A DNA stretch of 64,000 nt from Pseudomonas viridiflava (lineage in GTDB: Bacteria; Pseudomonadota; Gammaproteobacteria; Pseudomonadales; Pseudomonadaceae). The notes beneath the pieces were generated by a model. That model saw only the letters and a program-made list of their open reading frames with translations. It did no database searches and was not told the origin of the DNA. Location: the NCBI RefSeq assembly GCF_900582195.1, contig NZ_UTHA01000001.1, forward strand, positions 62,001-126,000, given 5' to 3'. This document shows, piece after piece, positions 18,796 to 28,370 of the stretch. Made by a program: the position numbers and the translations under genes. Position 1 is the stretch's first letter. Each line of letters begins with the position of its first letter.

Positions 18796-20085
18796 TCAAC
18801 CTGCGGCCGTGTCCATGCGCACCGCGCCGCGACGGTTTTGTCCGTATGCCATCACGCAGTTACGCCCCGCACCTTTTGCAGCGTAGAGCGCCTCGTCGGC
18901 GGACTTGAGCACTTGTTCCGGGTTGCGCTGCTCCACTCGTTCCGCGACACCGATGCTCACCGTCACCGACACACTGGATGCCCCCGAGCCGGCGCGGCGC
19001 TGCCGACCTTGCTGGTCATCCTGCGGGCGGTTTTCCTGATTGCGCAGTTGAATGTTGTAGGACGCAATCGACTCACGAATCACCTCAAGATGCGGCATGC
19101 ATTCCTCAAGGGTTTTGCCGGCGAACACCAAGGCAAATTCCTCACCGCCATAGCGATACGCCCTACCGCCACCGCTGATTTTCGACAGCTTGCTGGCGAC
19201 CAGGCGCAACACCTGGTCACCGACATCATGGCCGTGGGTGTCGTTGAATTTCTTGAAGTGGTCGACGTCGCTCATCGCCAATACGTAGTTGCGACCGAGG
19301 CGCTGCATACGTTCGTTGAGCGCGCGACGCCCCGGCAGACCGGTGAGTTCATCGCGGAAGGCCATTTGATAAGCTTCGTGCGCAACCGCAGCGGCGATCA
19401 TCAACATCACCTGACTGCACATGATGTTCAGGGTAAACGGCAGGATGAAGGTTTTCGGCAGCATCCAGAACACGCCGAGCAAACCCACCAGTTGCGCCGC
19501 ATGCAGCGGCCGCGGGTTGCGCCAGTATTGCCAGGCCAGCAGCAGGAATGCCGAGATAAACACGGGATAGGACAGCTGAATCAAACTCATCCACGCGCCG
19601 TGCAGGGCTGGCCAGCGGATTTCCGAAAGCCAGATCAGCAATGCCTGGGGATAACTCTGCTCAAGGCCCAATGCCACACTGCCAAAGGCCAGCAACACGG
19701 CAAAACGCGCGACCATGTCCTGAAACAGGTGCGTACGTTCCTGCCACGCCGCGAACAGGCCAAACAGCAACGGCAGCAGCAAACAGACGAGGTGGAAGAC
19801 CACGGCAGCGTCTTCGCGGACCTTGCCATTGTCGCGGTAATAGTCGGTCTGGGTGTCGAGTAAAAAGTAGGCGATATACACCGTGAGCATCAGAAACAGT
19901 TCGCGCTGACGTCGGTAAACCGCGCAGTACGCGCCGCCCAGCAACAGCACCAACGTCGGCAACACATTGAACAGCGAAGTGAAGAACACGCTGAGGTCTT
20001 TGACGTACGCAGCCGCCAACCCCGCAAGTAACAAAAGCAGTGAAGGTAGGAAATGGCTGAAACGTACAGCGGAAGAACGCGGCAA
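18796..20085 (-). CDS. Membrane-bound diguanylate cyclase (GGDEF domain)
   Basis: The 429-residue protein has an N-terminal half with about seven hydrophobic segments (for example LPSLLLLLAGLAAAYV and LLFGLFAAW) and a C-terminal GGDEF domain from about residue 240, starting DELTGLPGRRALNERMQRLG. The active-site loop is RYGGEEFALVFAG, an active GGEEF variant, so the protein should make cyclic di-GMP. The RxxD inhibitory site expected a few residues earlier is replaced by I-S-G-G, so product inhibition is probably lost. The open frame begins at a TTG with GGAG upstream. It sits between two acyl-CoA dehydrogenase genes; a functional link to fatty acids is only a possibility. Confidence 0.87.
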   Translation of the reverse strand: MPRSSAVRFSHFLPSLLLLLAGLAAAYVKDLSVFFTSLFNVLPTLVLLLGGAYCAVYRRQRELFLMLTVYIAYFLLDTQTDYYRDNGKVREDAAVVFHLVCLLLPLLFGLFAAWQERTHLFQDMVARFAVLLAFGSVALGLEQSYPQALLIWLSEIRWPALHGAWMSLIQLSYPVFISAFLLLAWQYWRNPRPLHAAQLVGLLGVFWMLPKTFILPFTLNIMCSQVMLMIAAAVAHEAYQMAFRDELTGLPGRRALNERMQRLGRNYVLAMSDVDHFKKFNDTHGHDVGDQVLRLVASKLSKISGGGRAYRYGGEEFALVFAGKTLEECMPHLEVIRESIASYNIQLRNQENRPQDDQQGRQRRAGSGASSVSVTVSIGVAERVEQRNPEQVLKSADEALYAAKGAGRNCVMAYGQNRRGAVRMDTAAG

Positions 20086-20222
20086 GGGTAAAGCTCCGAC
20101 CCGTCATGGCAAAGAGATGGCATTGTGCCTGCAAAGTGCGGCCAAGCCCACACAATGTGACCCAGATCACACACTGTCTCTATAACGGCCGGAAACCCGA
20201 CTATCTGAGCGATTCATTAACA

Positions 20223-20259
20223 AAAAAACCGCCGCCCCCCTAACAGGAGCAGCGGTTTT
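20223..20259 (-). terminator. Terminator of the third acyl-CoA dehydrogenase gene
   Basis: On the minus strand AAAACCGC pairs with GCGGTTTT around an inner GC-rich stretch and the sequence continues TTTTTTG. It lies about 20 bases after the stop of the acyl-CoA dehydrogenase gene at 20279. Confidence 0.75.
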
Positions 20260-20278
20260 CATGAGACCGCGCTAAGGC

Positions 20279-22084
20279 TTAGTAGCCCAGTGCGAAGTCT
20301 TCTTCTTTCATGTCCATCAGGTTGTTGGCGCCCGACAGCATGGTGGCCACGTGAGTGCGAGTACGCGGCAGGATGCGCTGGAAGTAGAAGCGCGCGGTTT
20401 GCAGCTTGGCGGTGTAGAACGCCGCGTCGCCGCTGCCTTCTGCCAGCTTCTCCGCTGCTACACGAGCCATGTCGGCCCAGAAGTAAGCCAGGCAGGCATA
20501 ACCGGAGTACATCAGGTAGTCCACGGAGGCCGCGCCGACTTCTTCGCGATCTTTCATGGCGGCCATACCGACCTTCATGGTCAGCTCGCCCCATTCCTTG
20601 TTGATCGCGGCCAGCGGTGTAACGAACTCTTTAACGGCTTCGTTGCCTTCGTTGTTCTGGCAGAACTTGTGGACGATCTTGGTGAAGCCTTTCAGAGCCT
20701 CGCCTTGCGTCATCAGCACTTTACGGCCCAGCAGGTCGAGTGCCTGGATACCGGTGGTGCCTTCGTACAGCATCGAAATGCGGCTGTCGCGAACGTTCTG
20801 CTCCATGCCCCACTCAGCGATGAAGCCGTGGCCGCCGTAGATCTGCACGCCGTGGTTGGCGGATTCGAAACCGACTTCGGTCATGAACGCTTTGGCGATC
20901 GGAGTCATGAAGGCCAGCAGTGCGTCGGCTTTCTTTTTCTCTTCTTCATCGACGCCGTACTTGACGATGTCGACCTGTTTGGCGGTGAAGTACACCATCG
21001 CACGGTTGCCTTCGGCGAACGCCTTCATGGTCAACAGCATGCGGCGTACGTCAGGGTGCACGATGATCGGGTCAGCGGCTTTTTCCGGCGCTTTCGGGCC
21101 AGTCAGGGAGCGCATTTGCAGGCGGTCGCGAGCGTATTTCAGGCCGCCCTGGAAACCGATTTCGGCGTGGGCCAGACCTTGCAGTGCGGTACCCAGACGT
21201 GCGGTGTTCATAAAGGTGAACATGCAGTTCAGGCCTTTGTTCGCCGGGCCGATCAGGTAACCGGTAGCGCCGTCGAAGTTCATCACGCAGGTGGCGTTGC
21301 CGTGGATGCCCATCTTGTGTTCCAGCGAACCGCAGCTCACTGCGTTACGCTCACCGACGGTGCCATCAGCATTCGGCATGAATTTCGGAACGATGAACAG
21401 CGAGATGCCTTTGGTGCCAGCCGGTGCGTCCGGCAGGCGAGCCAGCACGATGTGGACGATGTTGTCGGCCATGTCGTGTTCACCGGCCGAGATGAAGATC
21501 TTGGTGCCGGAAACTTTGTAGGAGCCGTCGGCCTGAGGTTCGGCCTTGGTGCGCAGCATGCCCAGGTCGGTGCCGCAGTGTGGTTCGGTCAGGCACATGG
21601 TGCCGGTCCATTCGCCGGACACCAGTTTGGTCAGATAGGCTTCCTGCTGCTCTGGGGTGCCGTGCTCGGAGATGGTGTTCATCGCGCCGTGCGACAGACC
21701 TGGGTACATGCCCCACGACCAGTTGGCTTCGCCAACCATCTCGCTCACTGCCAGACCCAGCGACTCCGGCAGGCCTTGGCCGCCGTGCTCAACGTCATGC
21801 GCCAGGCTTGGCCAGCCGCCTTCAACGAATTGCTTGTAAGCCTCTTTGAAGCCCGTCGGGGTTTTCACGCCGGACTCGCTCCAGGTGCAACCTTCGAGGT
21901 CGCCCACGCGGTTCAGCGGTGCCAGTACCTGCTCACAAAACTTGGCGCCTTCTTCGAGAATGGCGTCAACCATGTCCGGAGTTGCGTCTGCGCAAGCCGG
22001 AAGGCTCTGATAGTGCGCTTCGTAGCCGAGCAGTTCGTCACGAACGAAGCGAATATCACGCAAGGGGGCCTTGTAGTCAGGCAT
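20279..22084 (-). CDS. fadE1: Acyl-CoA dehydrogenase, large FadE-type under a PsrA-like operator (third of three)
   Basis: The 601-residue protein begins [20 protein letters not shown] and carries [40 protein letters not shown] and [20 protein letters not shown], the motifs of the large acyl-CoA dehydrogenase class. It has its own terminator and a PsrA-type operator 62 bases upstream, so it is a separate transcription unit induced by long-chain fatty acids in all likelihood. Its position beside the rod-like small gene and the biotin cluster matches P. aeruginosa PA0506, described as the long-chain FadE1 and a PsrA target. The symbol is assigned from this context, not from biochemical evidence. 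Confidence 0.82.
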   Translation of the reverse strand: MPDYKAPLRDIRFVRDELLGYEAHYQSLPACADATPDMVDAILEEGAKFCEQVLAPLNRVGDLEGCTWSESGVKTPTGFKEAYKQFVEGGWPSLAHDVEHGGQGLPESLGLAVSEMVGEANWSWGMYPGLSHGAMNTISEHGTPEQQEAYLTKLVSGEWTGTMCLTEPHCGTDLGMLRTKAEPQADGSYKVSGTKIFISAGEHDMADNIVHIVLARLPDAPAGTKGISLFIVPKFMPNADGTVGERNAVSCGSLEHKMGIHGNATCVMNFDGATGYLIGPANKGLNCMFTFMNTARLGTALQGLAHAEIGFQGGLKYARDRLQMRSLTGPKAPEKAADPIIVHPDVRRMLLTMKAFAEGNRAMVYFTAKQVDIVKYGVDEEEKKKADALLAFMTPIAKAFMTEVGFESANHGVQIYGGHGFIAEWGMEQNVRDSRISMLYEGTTGIQALDLLGRKVLMTQGEALKGFTKIVHKFCQNNEGNEAVKEFVTPLAAINKEWGELTMKVGMAAMKDREEVGAASVDYLMYSGYACLAYFWADMARVAAEKLAEGSGDAAFYTAKLQTARFYFQRILPRTRTHVATMLSGANNLMDMKEEDFALGY

Positions 22085-22145
22085 AGCGATAAACCTCTGC
22101 TGATGTAACCGGGAATGAACGACCGTGTTGATTTGTTGTGACGGT

Positions 22146-22171
22146 CAAACAGTTGTTTGAAACATACGTTT
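22146..22171. promoter_or_regulatory. Tandem PsrA-type operator
   Basis: CAAAC-AGTT-GTTTG at 22146-22159 fits the published PsrA motif (G/C)AAAC-N2-4-GTTT(G/C) exactly. A second, overlapping near-match GAAAC-ATAC-GTTTA follows at 22159-22171. The sites are 62-87 bases before the start of the acyl-CoA dehydrogenase at 22084. PsrA represses beta-oxidation genes and is released by long-chain acyl groups. Confidence 0.7.
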
Positions 22172-22310
22172 ACGCCGAAATCTTGTCAAGCGTCGATCTT
22201 TTGCCGTTCGTCATCAGAGTTTTCAAACGCCGGACACAGCAAACGGCCATGAACTCGAATGAGCCACGGTCGCTGAAAAAAGATTAGTTGAGGGAGAAGG
22301 ACTTACAACG

Positions 22311-22337
22311 AAAAACGCCGCGACAAGGCGCGGCGTT
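22311..22337 (-). terminator. Terminator of the small rod-like gene
   Basis: On the minus strand AACGCCGCG pairs with CGCGGCGTT (nine base pairs) around a six-base loop, followed by TTTTT in all. It lies 22 bases after the stop of the gene at 22359. Confidence 0.85.
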
Positions 22338-22358
22338 CAGCATGCAGACTGGAACAAA

Positions 22359-22655
22359 TCAGGCAAAAGTGTCGATGATCGTACCGAGCACTTCATCCGA
22401 CGCCTTGACGACCTTCACGCCCAGCTCTGCCTGGATTTTGCCTTGGGACATCTCGACCACATTGCTGGCCAGATCCGATTGCTGGGCCCGATCGACACCA
22501 CGCAGACGATCGATTTGCACTTCGGACGACTGGCTGGTCACCGAGCGTTCGATCGTGTTGTTGGCAATCTGGCTGGCAGCCTGATCGACGCGGTTCTGCC
22601 CGCTTTGAATCGAACTCAGACCTGCATAAAAAGCTGTGTTACCGGAGATTTCCAT
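22359..22655 (-). CDS. Small protein resembling flagellar rod/hook termini
   Basis: The 98-residue protein begins MEISGNTAFYAGLSSIQSGQ. The segment SSIQSGQNRVDQAASQIANN resembles the N-terminal helix of flagellar rod and hook proteins, and the C-terminal part VVEMSQGKIQAELGVKVVKA resembles their C-terminal helix; the middle domain is missing. It is predicted to be helical with no signal peptide. The ATG at 22655 gives the most likely start; the frame extends four codons to 22667. It lies 96 bases after bioD on the same strand and has its own terminator. A similar gene occupies this place in P. aeruginosa (PA0505 by order). Function is unknown. Confidence 0.65.
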   Translation of the reverse strand: MEISGNTAFYAGLSSIQSGQNRVDQAASQIANNTIERSVTSQSSEVQIDRLRGVDRAQQSDLASNVVEMSQGKIQAELGVKVVKASDEVLGTIIDTFA

Positions 22656-22763
22656 AACAGTTCTCATCCTTGGGAAGGATCAATGGCAGCCATTGAAGCA
22701 GAGACGCCAGAAAAACACCCGTCAAAAACACTAATGGCACAGTGCCTGCTCATAGAGAAAAGC

Positions 22764-23444
22764 TTAGTCGAGCAGATCCAGCTGCAAATGATCCGCCACC
22801 GCTTCTGCGCTCAAGGCCCTGAGTTTCGGCACGCGCCCCAGACACGGCGCCGGAATCCGCTCGGCCAGCGTGGCGAGGTTTTCCTCCAGCCGCGAAGTCT
22901 TCGGATCGATGATATTCGCCACCCACCCGGCCAGTTGCAGCCCATCGCGAGCAATCGCCTCAGCCGTCAGCAACGCATGACTGATGCAACCCAGGCGCAC
23001 GCCCACCACCAGAATCACCGGCAGCTTCAACGCAATCGCCAGATCCGACAAATTGTCCTGATCCGCCAACGGCACCCGCCAGCCACCCGCGCCTTCGATC
23101 AAAGTGAAATCGGCATTCATCGCCAGAATCTCGCGCATCGGCGCCAGCAACGATTGCACGGTCAAGGCCACACCCGCTTCACGCGCCGCCAGATGCGGAG
23201 CGATCGCCGGCTCGAATGCCACCGGATTGACCTGTTGATAAGTCAGCGGCAACGAACATTCGGCCAGCAGCGCCAATGCATCGGAATTGCGCAAACCCTT
23301 GGGCGTCACCTCGCACCCTGACGCCACCGGTTTACCCGCCGCCGTGCTCATTCCTGCCGAACGCGCTGCGTGCAGCAATCCTGCGGCAACGGTGGTCTTG
23401 CCGACATCGGTATCCGTGCCGGTGATGAAATAGGCTGCGCTCAT
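22764..23444 (-). CDS. bioD: Dethiobiotin synthetase
   Basis: BioD closes the ureido ring of dethiobiotin from 7,8-diaminopelargonic acid, CO2 and ATP. The 226-residue protein starts [20 protein letters not shown], containing the P-loop GTDTDVGKT, and has VEGAGG-like [19 protein letters not shown] for the second nucleotide-binding region. Its ATG overlaps the end of bioC by four bases. It is the last gene of the biotin cluster here; bioA, needed between BioF and BioD, is not in the window. Confidence 0.95.
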   Translation of the reverse strand: MSAAYFITGTDTDVGKTTVAAGLLHAARSAGMSTAAGKPVASGCEVTPKGLRNSDALALLAECSLPLTYQQVNPVAFEPAIAPHLAAREAGVALTVQSLLAPMREILAMNADFTLIEGAGGWRVPLADQDNLSDLAIALKLPVILVVGVRLGCISHALLTAEAIARDGLQLAGWVANIIDPKTSRLEENLATLAERIPAPCLGRVPKLRALSAEAVADHLQLDLLD

Positions 23445-24250
23445 ACGGGTTTCTCCAACACGGCGTAGACCACCTGATAAGTCGCCGGCAACCCCGACGC
23501 CTCACGGAACTGCTCGTAAGCGTCGACCAAACCGAGAATCCGCGCCCGCCCGGTCAAACCGCCCGGCCGCCCCGGGTTCAGATTGTGCGCGCCCAAGGCT
23601 TTCAATTCATGGGTCAGGCTGCGCACATCCGGGTAATGCAGCACGTGTGGTTGATTCTCCAGACTCAGTGTGCGCAAGCCACTGGCCGCACACAATTGCT
23701 GATAACGGGCGAACTCGCGGAAGCGGTTGACGTGCACCATCCCGTCGACCTGCCGCCAGCTGTCGCGCAACTCAAACAGCGTCCCAACACAAAGACTAGC
23801 AAACGCGAAGATCCCACCTGGTTTCAGCACACGAAATGCTTCGCTGAGCACCGCCTCGAAATCCGCGCACCACTGCACCGCGAGACTGGAGAAGATCAGG
23901 TCGCAAGTCGAGTCCTGCAACGGCAGACGCTCCGCATCGCCGGCAATAAAATGCTCGGCACCACCCAATGGCCGCGCGTGCTCAAGCATGCCTTCAGCGA
24001 TATCCAGCGCCAGACCGTGGCCCTCGGCAAATCGCGAAGCCAACGCGCGGGTGAAATAACCCGTGCCACACCCCAGATCCAGCCACCGCGCCGGCACGAA
24101 TTCCTGCGGCAAACGCTCAATTAACTGTGTACCAACATCACGTTGCAGCTCGGCGACGCTGTCGTAACTGGCCGCCGCACGAGAAAAAGAGGCCGCGACC
24201 TGACGCTTGTCAGGCAAGCCGCCGGGCAGCACAAGAGACAAATCAGTCAT
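23441..24250 (-). CDS. bioC: Malonyl-ACP O-methyltransferase BioC
   Basis: BioC methylates malonyl-ACP so that it can enter fatty acid synthesis as a pimelate precursor. The protein shows the class I SAM-methyltransferase motifs: [27 protein letters not shown] and [15 protein letters not shown] take the ATG at 24250 ([17 protein letters not shown]), which overlaps the end of bioH by eight bases and gives 269 residues, the normal size. The open frame reaches 24319 within bioH. Confidence 0.93.
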   Translation of the reverse strand: MTDLSLVLPGGLPDKRQVAASFSRAAASYDSVAELQRDVGTQLIERLPQEFVPARWLDLGCGTGYFTRALASRFAEGHGLALDIAEGMLEHARPLGGAEHFIAGDAERLPLQDSTCDLIFSSLAVQWCADFEAVLSEAFRVLKPGGIFAFASLCVGTLFELRDSWRQVDGMVHVNRFREFARYQQLCAASGLRTLSLENQPHVLHYPDVRSLTHELKALGAHNLNPGRPGGLTGRARILGLVDAYEQFREASGLPATYQVVYAVLEKPV

Positions 24251-24974
24251 CACCGCACTCATGTAAAAAAGCCTGGATCGCGCCCGCCAGTCCGTGGGGG
24301 TCTTCCAGAAGGAACGCATGACAGGCCTGTTCGATCAGACCTATTTCGATATCCGGCAACAGGGCGAATAACGCCCCCGCCGCTTCCGCCGGCACCAGAC
24401 CGTCCTGCCCGGCGAACAAATGAAACTGCGGGCCACGAAACGCCTGCAGTGCTGCGCGAGTGTCCAGTTGTGCGAGCAGTTCCAGTCCCGCCATCAGTGC
24501 CGCCGGCGCGGTATTCGGCGCCCCGCCCAACATCAATCTCGACAAGCCGCGCGGGTCTTGCGCGCCTTGGGCACACAGCAGCGAGAACCGTTTGAGAGTT
24601 GTGCGCGGATCGGCCTGGCAACCGCCGAGAAAGGCGTCGAACGTCTCGCCCGGCATCGCGTTCGGCCATTGTTCATGGGCAACAAAACAAGGATTGCTAG
24701 CCAGCGTCAGCAAACCGCAGCAACGCTCGCCACGCCGTGCCGCCAACTCGGACGCAAGCATGCCGCCCAGCGACCAGCCACCCAGCCAGACGTCCTGAGG
24801 AATTCTTTCATCAAGTTCGTCGAGCCAGTCCTGCAGGTCGCTGGAATCCAGCTCCGGCAGCGGCTCGATTTCCACTTTCAGATGTTCATCGAGCCCTTGC
24901 AATGCGGCGGCCAGAGGCTCCATCGGCGACACGCCGAGGCCCCAGCCGGGCAGCAGAATCAGGCGGTCACGCAT
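24243..24974 (-). CDS. bioH: Pimeloyl-ACP methyl ester carboxylesterase BioH
   Basis: BioH removes the methyl ester from pimeloyl-ACP methyl ester, ending the chain-building phase of biotin synthesis. The 243-residue alpha/beta hydrolase has its nucleophile Ser68 in [10 protein letters not shown] and a late histidine in [14 protein letters not shown]. The ATG at 24974 ([12 protein letters not shown]) overlaps the end of bioF by eight bases, matching the packing of this operon. The acidic residue is probably in [14 protein letters not shown]. Confidence 0.92.
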   Translation of the reverse strand: MRDRLILLPGWGLGVSPMEPLAAALQGLDEHLKVEIEPLPELDSSDLQDWLDELDERIPQDVWLGGWSLGGMLASELAARRGERCCGLLTLASNPCFVAHEQWPNAMPGETFDAFLGGCQADPRTTLKRFSLLCAQGAQDPRGLSRLMLGGAPNTAPAALMAGLELLAQLDTRAALQAFRGPQFHLFAGQDGLVPAEAAGALFALLPDIEIGLIEQACHAFLLEDPHGLAGAIQAFLHECGDD

Positions 24975-26145
24975 GGCTTGGCTCCGACGACAGTTGGGCA
25001 AAGCAATCGGCCAGTCCCTCTAACAATAGCTGCACCTGCGCCTCGCTGTGGGCGGCGGTCAGGGTCACCCGCAAGCGAGCGCTGCCGGCAGGCACGGTCG
25101 GCGGACGAATCGCGGTGACCATCAGTCCGCGCTCGCGCAACATCTGCGACAACCGCACCGCGCGCCCGGCATCGCCAATCATGATCGGCTGGATCGGCGT
25201 AAAACTGTTCATCAGCTCCAGACCGATCTCCTCGGCGCCCTGGCGGAACTGGCGGATCAGCGTCTGCAGATGTTCACGACGCCAGTGTTCAGTGCGCAGC
25301 AGCTCCAGACTTTTCAGCGTCGCGCAGGCCAATGCCGGTGGCTGGCTGGTGGTGTAGATGTACGGGCGGGCGAACTGGATCAGGCTTTCGATCAACTCTT
25401 CGCTGCCAGCGACAAATGCGCCAGCGGTGCCGAACGCTTTGCCGAGGGTGCCGACCAGTACCGGCACATCCGCCTGACTCAAACCGAAATGCTCGACAAT
25501 GCCGCCGCCATTCGCACCCAGCGGGCCGAAACCGTGAGCGTCATCAACCATCAACCACGCACCTTTGGCCTTGGCCTCACGGGCCAGCGCCGGCAGGTCA
25601 GCGAGGTCGCCGTCCATGCTGAACACACCGTCGGTGACCACCAGCGTGTTGCCGGTGGCTTTCTCCAGACGTTTGGCCAGGCTCTGCGCGTCGTTATGCA
25701 AATAACGATTGAAACGCGCGCCGGACAACAGACCCGCATCCAGCAGCGAAGCGTGATTGAGGCGATCTTCCAGCACCGTATCGCCCTGCCCGACCAGCGC
25801 CGTGACCGCGCCTAGATTGGCCATGTAACCGGTGGTGAACAGCAGCGCACGCGGGCGCCCGGTGAGGTCAGCCAATGCTTCTTCCAGCGCGTGATGCGGG
25901 CCACTGTGGCCGATCACCAGATGCGAGGCGCCACCACCGACACCCCAACGTTCAGCACCGGCGCGCCAGGCTTCGATGACCTGCGGATGATTGGCCAGGC
26001 CGAGGTAATCGTTGTTGCAGAACGCGAGCAACGGTTTGCCGTCGACCACCACTTGCGGGCCTTGCGGGGACTCGAGCAGCGGTCGCTGGCGATAAAGGTT
26101 TTCGGCACGACGGGCAGCAAGGCGTGCGGCGAGATCGAAAGACAT
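24967..26145 (-). CDS. bioF: 8-amino-7-oxononanoate synthase
   Basis: BioF condenses pimeloyl-ACP (or CoA) with L-alanine to 8-amino-7-oxononanoate, using PLP. The 392-residue protein shows [12 protein letters not shown], the cofactor aspartate in [13 protein letters not shown] and the Schiff-base lysine in [15 protein letters not shown]. The start at 26145 ([20 protein letters not shown]) is the family start; the open frame runs on through a REP repeat to 26280, and those codons are not protein-coding. It lies 159 bases after bioB, with a REP doublet in between. Confidence 0.95.
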   Translation of the reverse strand: MSFDLAARLAARRAENLYRQRPLLESPQGPQVVVDGKPLLAFCNNDYLGLANHPQVIEAWRAGAERWGVGGGASHLVIGHSGPHHALEEALADLTGRPRALLFTTGYMANLGAVTALVGQGDTVLEDRLNHASLLDAGLLSGARFNRYLHNDAQSLAKRLEKATGNTLVVTDGVFSMDGDLADLPALAREAKAKGAWLMVDDAHGFGPLGANGGGIVEHFGLSQADVPVLVGTLGKAFGTAGAFVAGSEELIESLIQFARPYIYTTSQPPALACATLKSLELLRTEHWRREHLQTLIRQFRQGAEEIGLELMNSFTPIQPIMIGDAGRAVRLSQMLRERGLMVTAIRPPTVPAGSARLRVTLTAAHSEAQVQLLLEGLADCFAQLSSEPSHA

Positions 26146-26179
26146 GCAGGCCTCGACTTTCAAGTGACACAGATCCCTT

Positions 26180-26268
26180 GTGGGAGCGAGCCTGCTCGCG
26201 AAGAGGCCTTCACATCCGACATCAATGTCGACTGAAACACCGCTTTCGCGAGCAAGCTCGCTCCCACA
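26180..26268. repeat. REP doublet between bioB and bioF
   Basis: Outward-pointing pair: GTGGGAGCGAGCCTGCTCGC..., spacer of about 42 bases ending in CACCGC, then TTCGCGAGCAAGCTCGCTCC.... The spacer resembles those of the doublets at 28203, 32263 and 62822. It interrupts the biotin operon. Confidence 0.9.
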
Positions 26269-26304
26269 GGGGTTTTGCATTCCTTCAGAGGAATCCGCGC
26301 AGGT

Positions 26305-27360
26305 TTAAACCGCGGCGTTGTAGAACTGCTCGCTGCTCTTCTGCTCTACCAATGCCTGCTCGATCGCGGCTTGGTGCACCTCATCGGAATGCTCTTCACG
26401 AGCTTCCGGCTGAATGCCCAGACGCGCGAACAACTGCATGTCCTTGTCCGCCTGCGGGTTGGCGGTGGTCAGCAGTTTGTCGCCGTAGAAAATCGAGTTG
26501 GCGCCGGCGAAGAAGGCCAGGGCCTGCATCTGCTCGTTCATCGCTTCGCGGCCGGCGGACAGGCGCACGTGAGATTGCGGCATGAGAATGCGAGCCACCG
26601 CGAGCATGCGGATGAAGTCGAACGGGTCGACGTCCTCGGCGTTTTCCAAAGGCGTACCGGCGACCTTGACCAGCATGTTGATCGGCACCGACTCCGGATG
26701 CTCCGGCAGGTTGGCCAACTGGATCAGCAGATTGGCGCGGTCATCCAGCGACTCGCCCATGCCGAGAATGCCGCCGGAGCAGATCTTCATCCCCGATTCA
26801 CGCACGTAAGCCAGCGTCTGCAGGCGCTCGCCGTAAGTACGGGTGGTGATGATGCTGCCGTAGAACTCCGGCGACGTATCGAGGTTGTGGTTGTAGTAAT
26901 CGAGGCCGGCCTTGGCCAGTGCTTCGGTCTGATCCTGATCGAGACGGCCCAAGGTCATGCAGGTTTCCAGGCCCATGGCTTTCACGCCTTCAACCATTTT
27001 CAGCACGTAAGGCATGTCTTTGGCCGACGGATGTTTCCACGCCGCACCCATGCAGAAACGCGTCGAGCCGATAGCCTTGGCGCGTGCCGCCTCTTCGAGG
27101 ACCTTTTGCACTTCCATCAGCTTTTCTTTTTCAAGACCGGTGTTGTAGTGACCGGACTGCGGGCAGTACTTGCAGTCTTCCGGGCACGCGCCGGTCTTGA
27201 TCGACAGCAGGGTCGAAACCTGAACGCGGTTGGCGTTGAAATGCGCGCGGTGCACCGTTTGCGCCTGGAACAGCAAGTCGTTGAAGGGCTGTACGAAGAG
27301 TGCTTTGACTTCGGCCAGAGACCAGTCGTGACGCAGGGTGGCGGTGGTGCTCGCGCTCAT
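26305..27360 (-). CDS. bioB: Biotin synthase (radical SAM)
   Basis: BioB inserts sulfur into dethiobiotin to make biotin. The 351-residue protein has the radical SAM cluster motif [11 protein letters not shown] and conserved [26 protein letters not shown] and GGILGMGES segments. The ATG at 27360 starts [20 protein letters not shown] with AAGGAA upstream; the extra 21 codons to 27423 are unlikely to be used. It is the first gene of the bioBFHCD cluster. A sigma-70 promoter and a BirA-type operator lie 75-130 bases upstream, so transcription should fall when biotin is sufficient. Confidence 0.96.
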   Translation of the reverse strand: MSASTTATLRHDWSLAEVKALFVQPFNDLLFQAQTVHRAHFNANRVQVSTLLSIKTGACPEDCKYCPQSGHYNTGLEKEKLMEVQKVLEEAARAKAIGSTRFCMGAAWKHPSAKDMPYVLKMVEGVKAMGLETCMTLGRLDQDQTEALAKAGLDYYNHNLDTSPEFYGSIITTRTYGERLQTLAYVRESGMKICSGGILGMGESLDDRANLLIQLANLPEHPESVPINMLVKVAGTPLENAEDVDPFDFIRMLAVARILMPQSHVRLSAGREAMNEQMQALAFFAGANSIFYGDKLLTTANPQADKDMQLFARLGIQPEAREEHSDEVHQAAIEQALVEQKSSEQFYNAAV

Positions 27361-27434
27361 GGGTAGTTCCTTGGTTATGCTTGGCTTGCGGCTGCGGGAA
27401 TGGAATACCCACAGGCGCGACACGGATGTTCGGC

Positions 27435-27463
27435 ATATTTAAGGAAGAGTCATGCGCTGTCAA
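27435..27463 (-). promoter_or_regulatory. Sigma-70 promoter of bioB
   Basis: On the minus strand TTGACA (27463-27458) is followed after 16 bases by TAAATA (27441-27436), close to the consensus. The -35 box lies inside the BirA-type operator. The -10 box overlaps the ribosome binding site of the divergent comF gene. Confidence 0.7.
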
Positions 27464-28186
27464 CCGCAATACAAAGGACAGGTTTACATCTGTTTAAATA
27501 ACGTACAATCCTGCTTGCTTTGCGATGAGCCGGCGGAAGCAGAAATGCCAATCTGCGTGGCCTGTGAAACCGATCTGCCATGGCTCGGCGACCACTGCCA
27601 GACCTGCGCCTTGCCACTCCTCGCCGCGGGGCAGACCTGCGGCGAGTGCCTGCTGGAGCCGCCGGCGTTCGAACAGGTGGTGGCGCCGTGGCAGTATGGC
27701 TTCCCCGTCGACAGTTTGATTACGCGCTTTAAACACAACGCAAAATGGCCGTTTGGCCACCTGCTCGCCGACGTTCTCGGGCAATACCTGCAACATCGCT
27801 TCGATGAGGGTTTACCCAGGCCTGATGTGTTGTTGCCGGTGCCGCTGGCGCGTAAACGTCTGCGCCAACGGGGATTCAATCAGGCTGCGATGTTGGCGCG
27901 CTGGTTGAGTCAGTCGCTGGATCTGCCGTGCGAAGAACAGGTTCTGCTGCGAGTCAAGGAGACCGACGCCCAGCAGGATCTTGATGCCAAGGCGCGTAAA
28001 CGCAATCTGCGTAATGCTTTCAACCTCATGCCGGATGCGCAGATAAAAGACCGACATCTCGCACTGGTTGACGACGTATTGACCACTGGCGCGACCGCAC
28101 AGGCTCTCGCCCGGTTGCTGATAAACGCTGGCGCCGCCCGGGTCGATGTCTATTGTCTGGCGCGCACGCCAAAACCCGGAAGCTGA
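27452..28186 (+). CDS. comF: ComF family phosphoribosyltransferase-like protein
   Basis: The 244-residue protein has an N-terminal zinc-finger-like region (CLLCDEPAEAEMPICVACET and CQTCALPLL...CGECL) and a C-terminal phosphoribosyltransferase fold with LALVDDVLTTGATAQALARL. ComF proteins take part in DNA uptake in some bacteria; in pseudomonads the gene is conserved beside bioB. AAGGAAGAG directly before the ATG at 27452 strongly supports this start. The first twelve codons contain one arm of the BirA-type operator. A REP doublet follows 17 bases after the stop. Confidence 0.9.
   Translation: MRCQPQYKGQVYICLNNVQSCLLCDEPAEAEMPICVACETDLPWLGDHCQTCALPLLAAGQTCGECLLEPPAFEQVVAPWQYGFPVDSLITRFKHNAKWPFGHLLADVLGQYLQHRFDEGLPRPDVLLPVPLARKRLRQRGFNQAAMLARWLSQSLDLPCEEQVLLRVKETDAQQDLDAKARKRNLRNAFNLMPDAQIKDRHLALVDDVLTTGATAQALARLLINAGAARVDVYCLARTPKPGS
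27458..27488. promoter_or_regulatory. BirA-type biotin operator
   Basis: On the minus strand TGTAAACC (27488-27481), a 15-base spacer and GGTTGACA (27465-27458) match the bacterial BirA box TTGTAAACC-N14-16-GGTTTACAA with one change in the core. The site covers the bioB -35 element, as expected for repression by biotinoyl-AMP-bound BirA. Confidence 0.75.
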
Positions 28187-28202
28187 AGCCAACACCATTC
28201 CC

Positions 28203-28292
28203 TGTGGGAGCGAGCTTGCTCGCGAAGAGGCCGGAACATTCAAAATCAACGTTGACTGAGACACCGCTTTCGCGAGCAAGCTCGCTCCCACA
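28203..28292. repeat. REP doublet after comF
   Basis: Outward-pointing pair with a spacer of about 43 bases that contains CAACGTTGACTGAGACACCGC, similar to the spacers at 26180 and 62822. It lies between comF and modE. Confidence 0.9.
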
Positions 28293-28370
28293 GGGTTCTG
28301 TGTCAGGCTTGACTCTCGCGTCGCTAGCGGCCAACTTCCCCCCCACCGACACAGCTAAAAGCACCCACCC

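Noticed and set aside
15124-22108. Plus-strand frames of 530 to 585 codons opposite acyl-CoA dehydrogenases
   Set aside because: They resemble each other only because the underlying dehydrogenase genes are paralogous; none has a start signal or known domain.
26146-26280. N-terminal extension of BioF with [10 protein letters not shown]-like sequence
   Set aside because: The residues come from translated REP repeat. The same peptide pattern appears wherever REP copies are read in frame, so it is not a protein motif.
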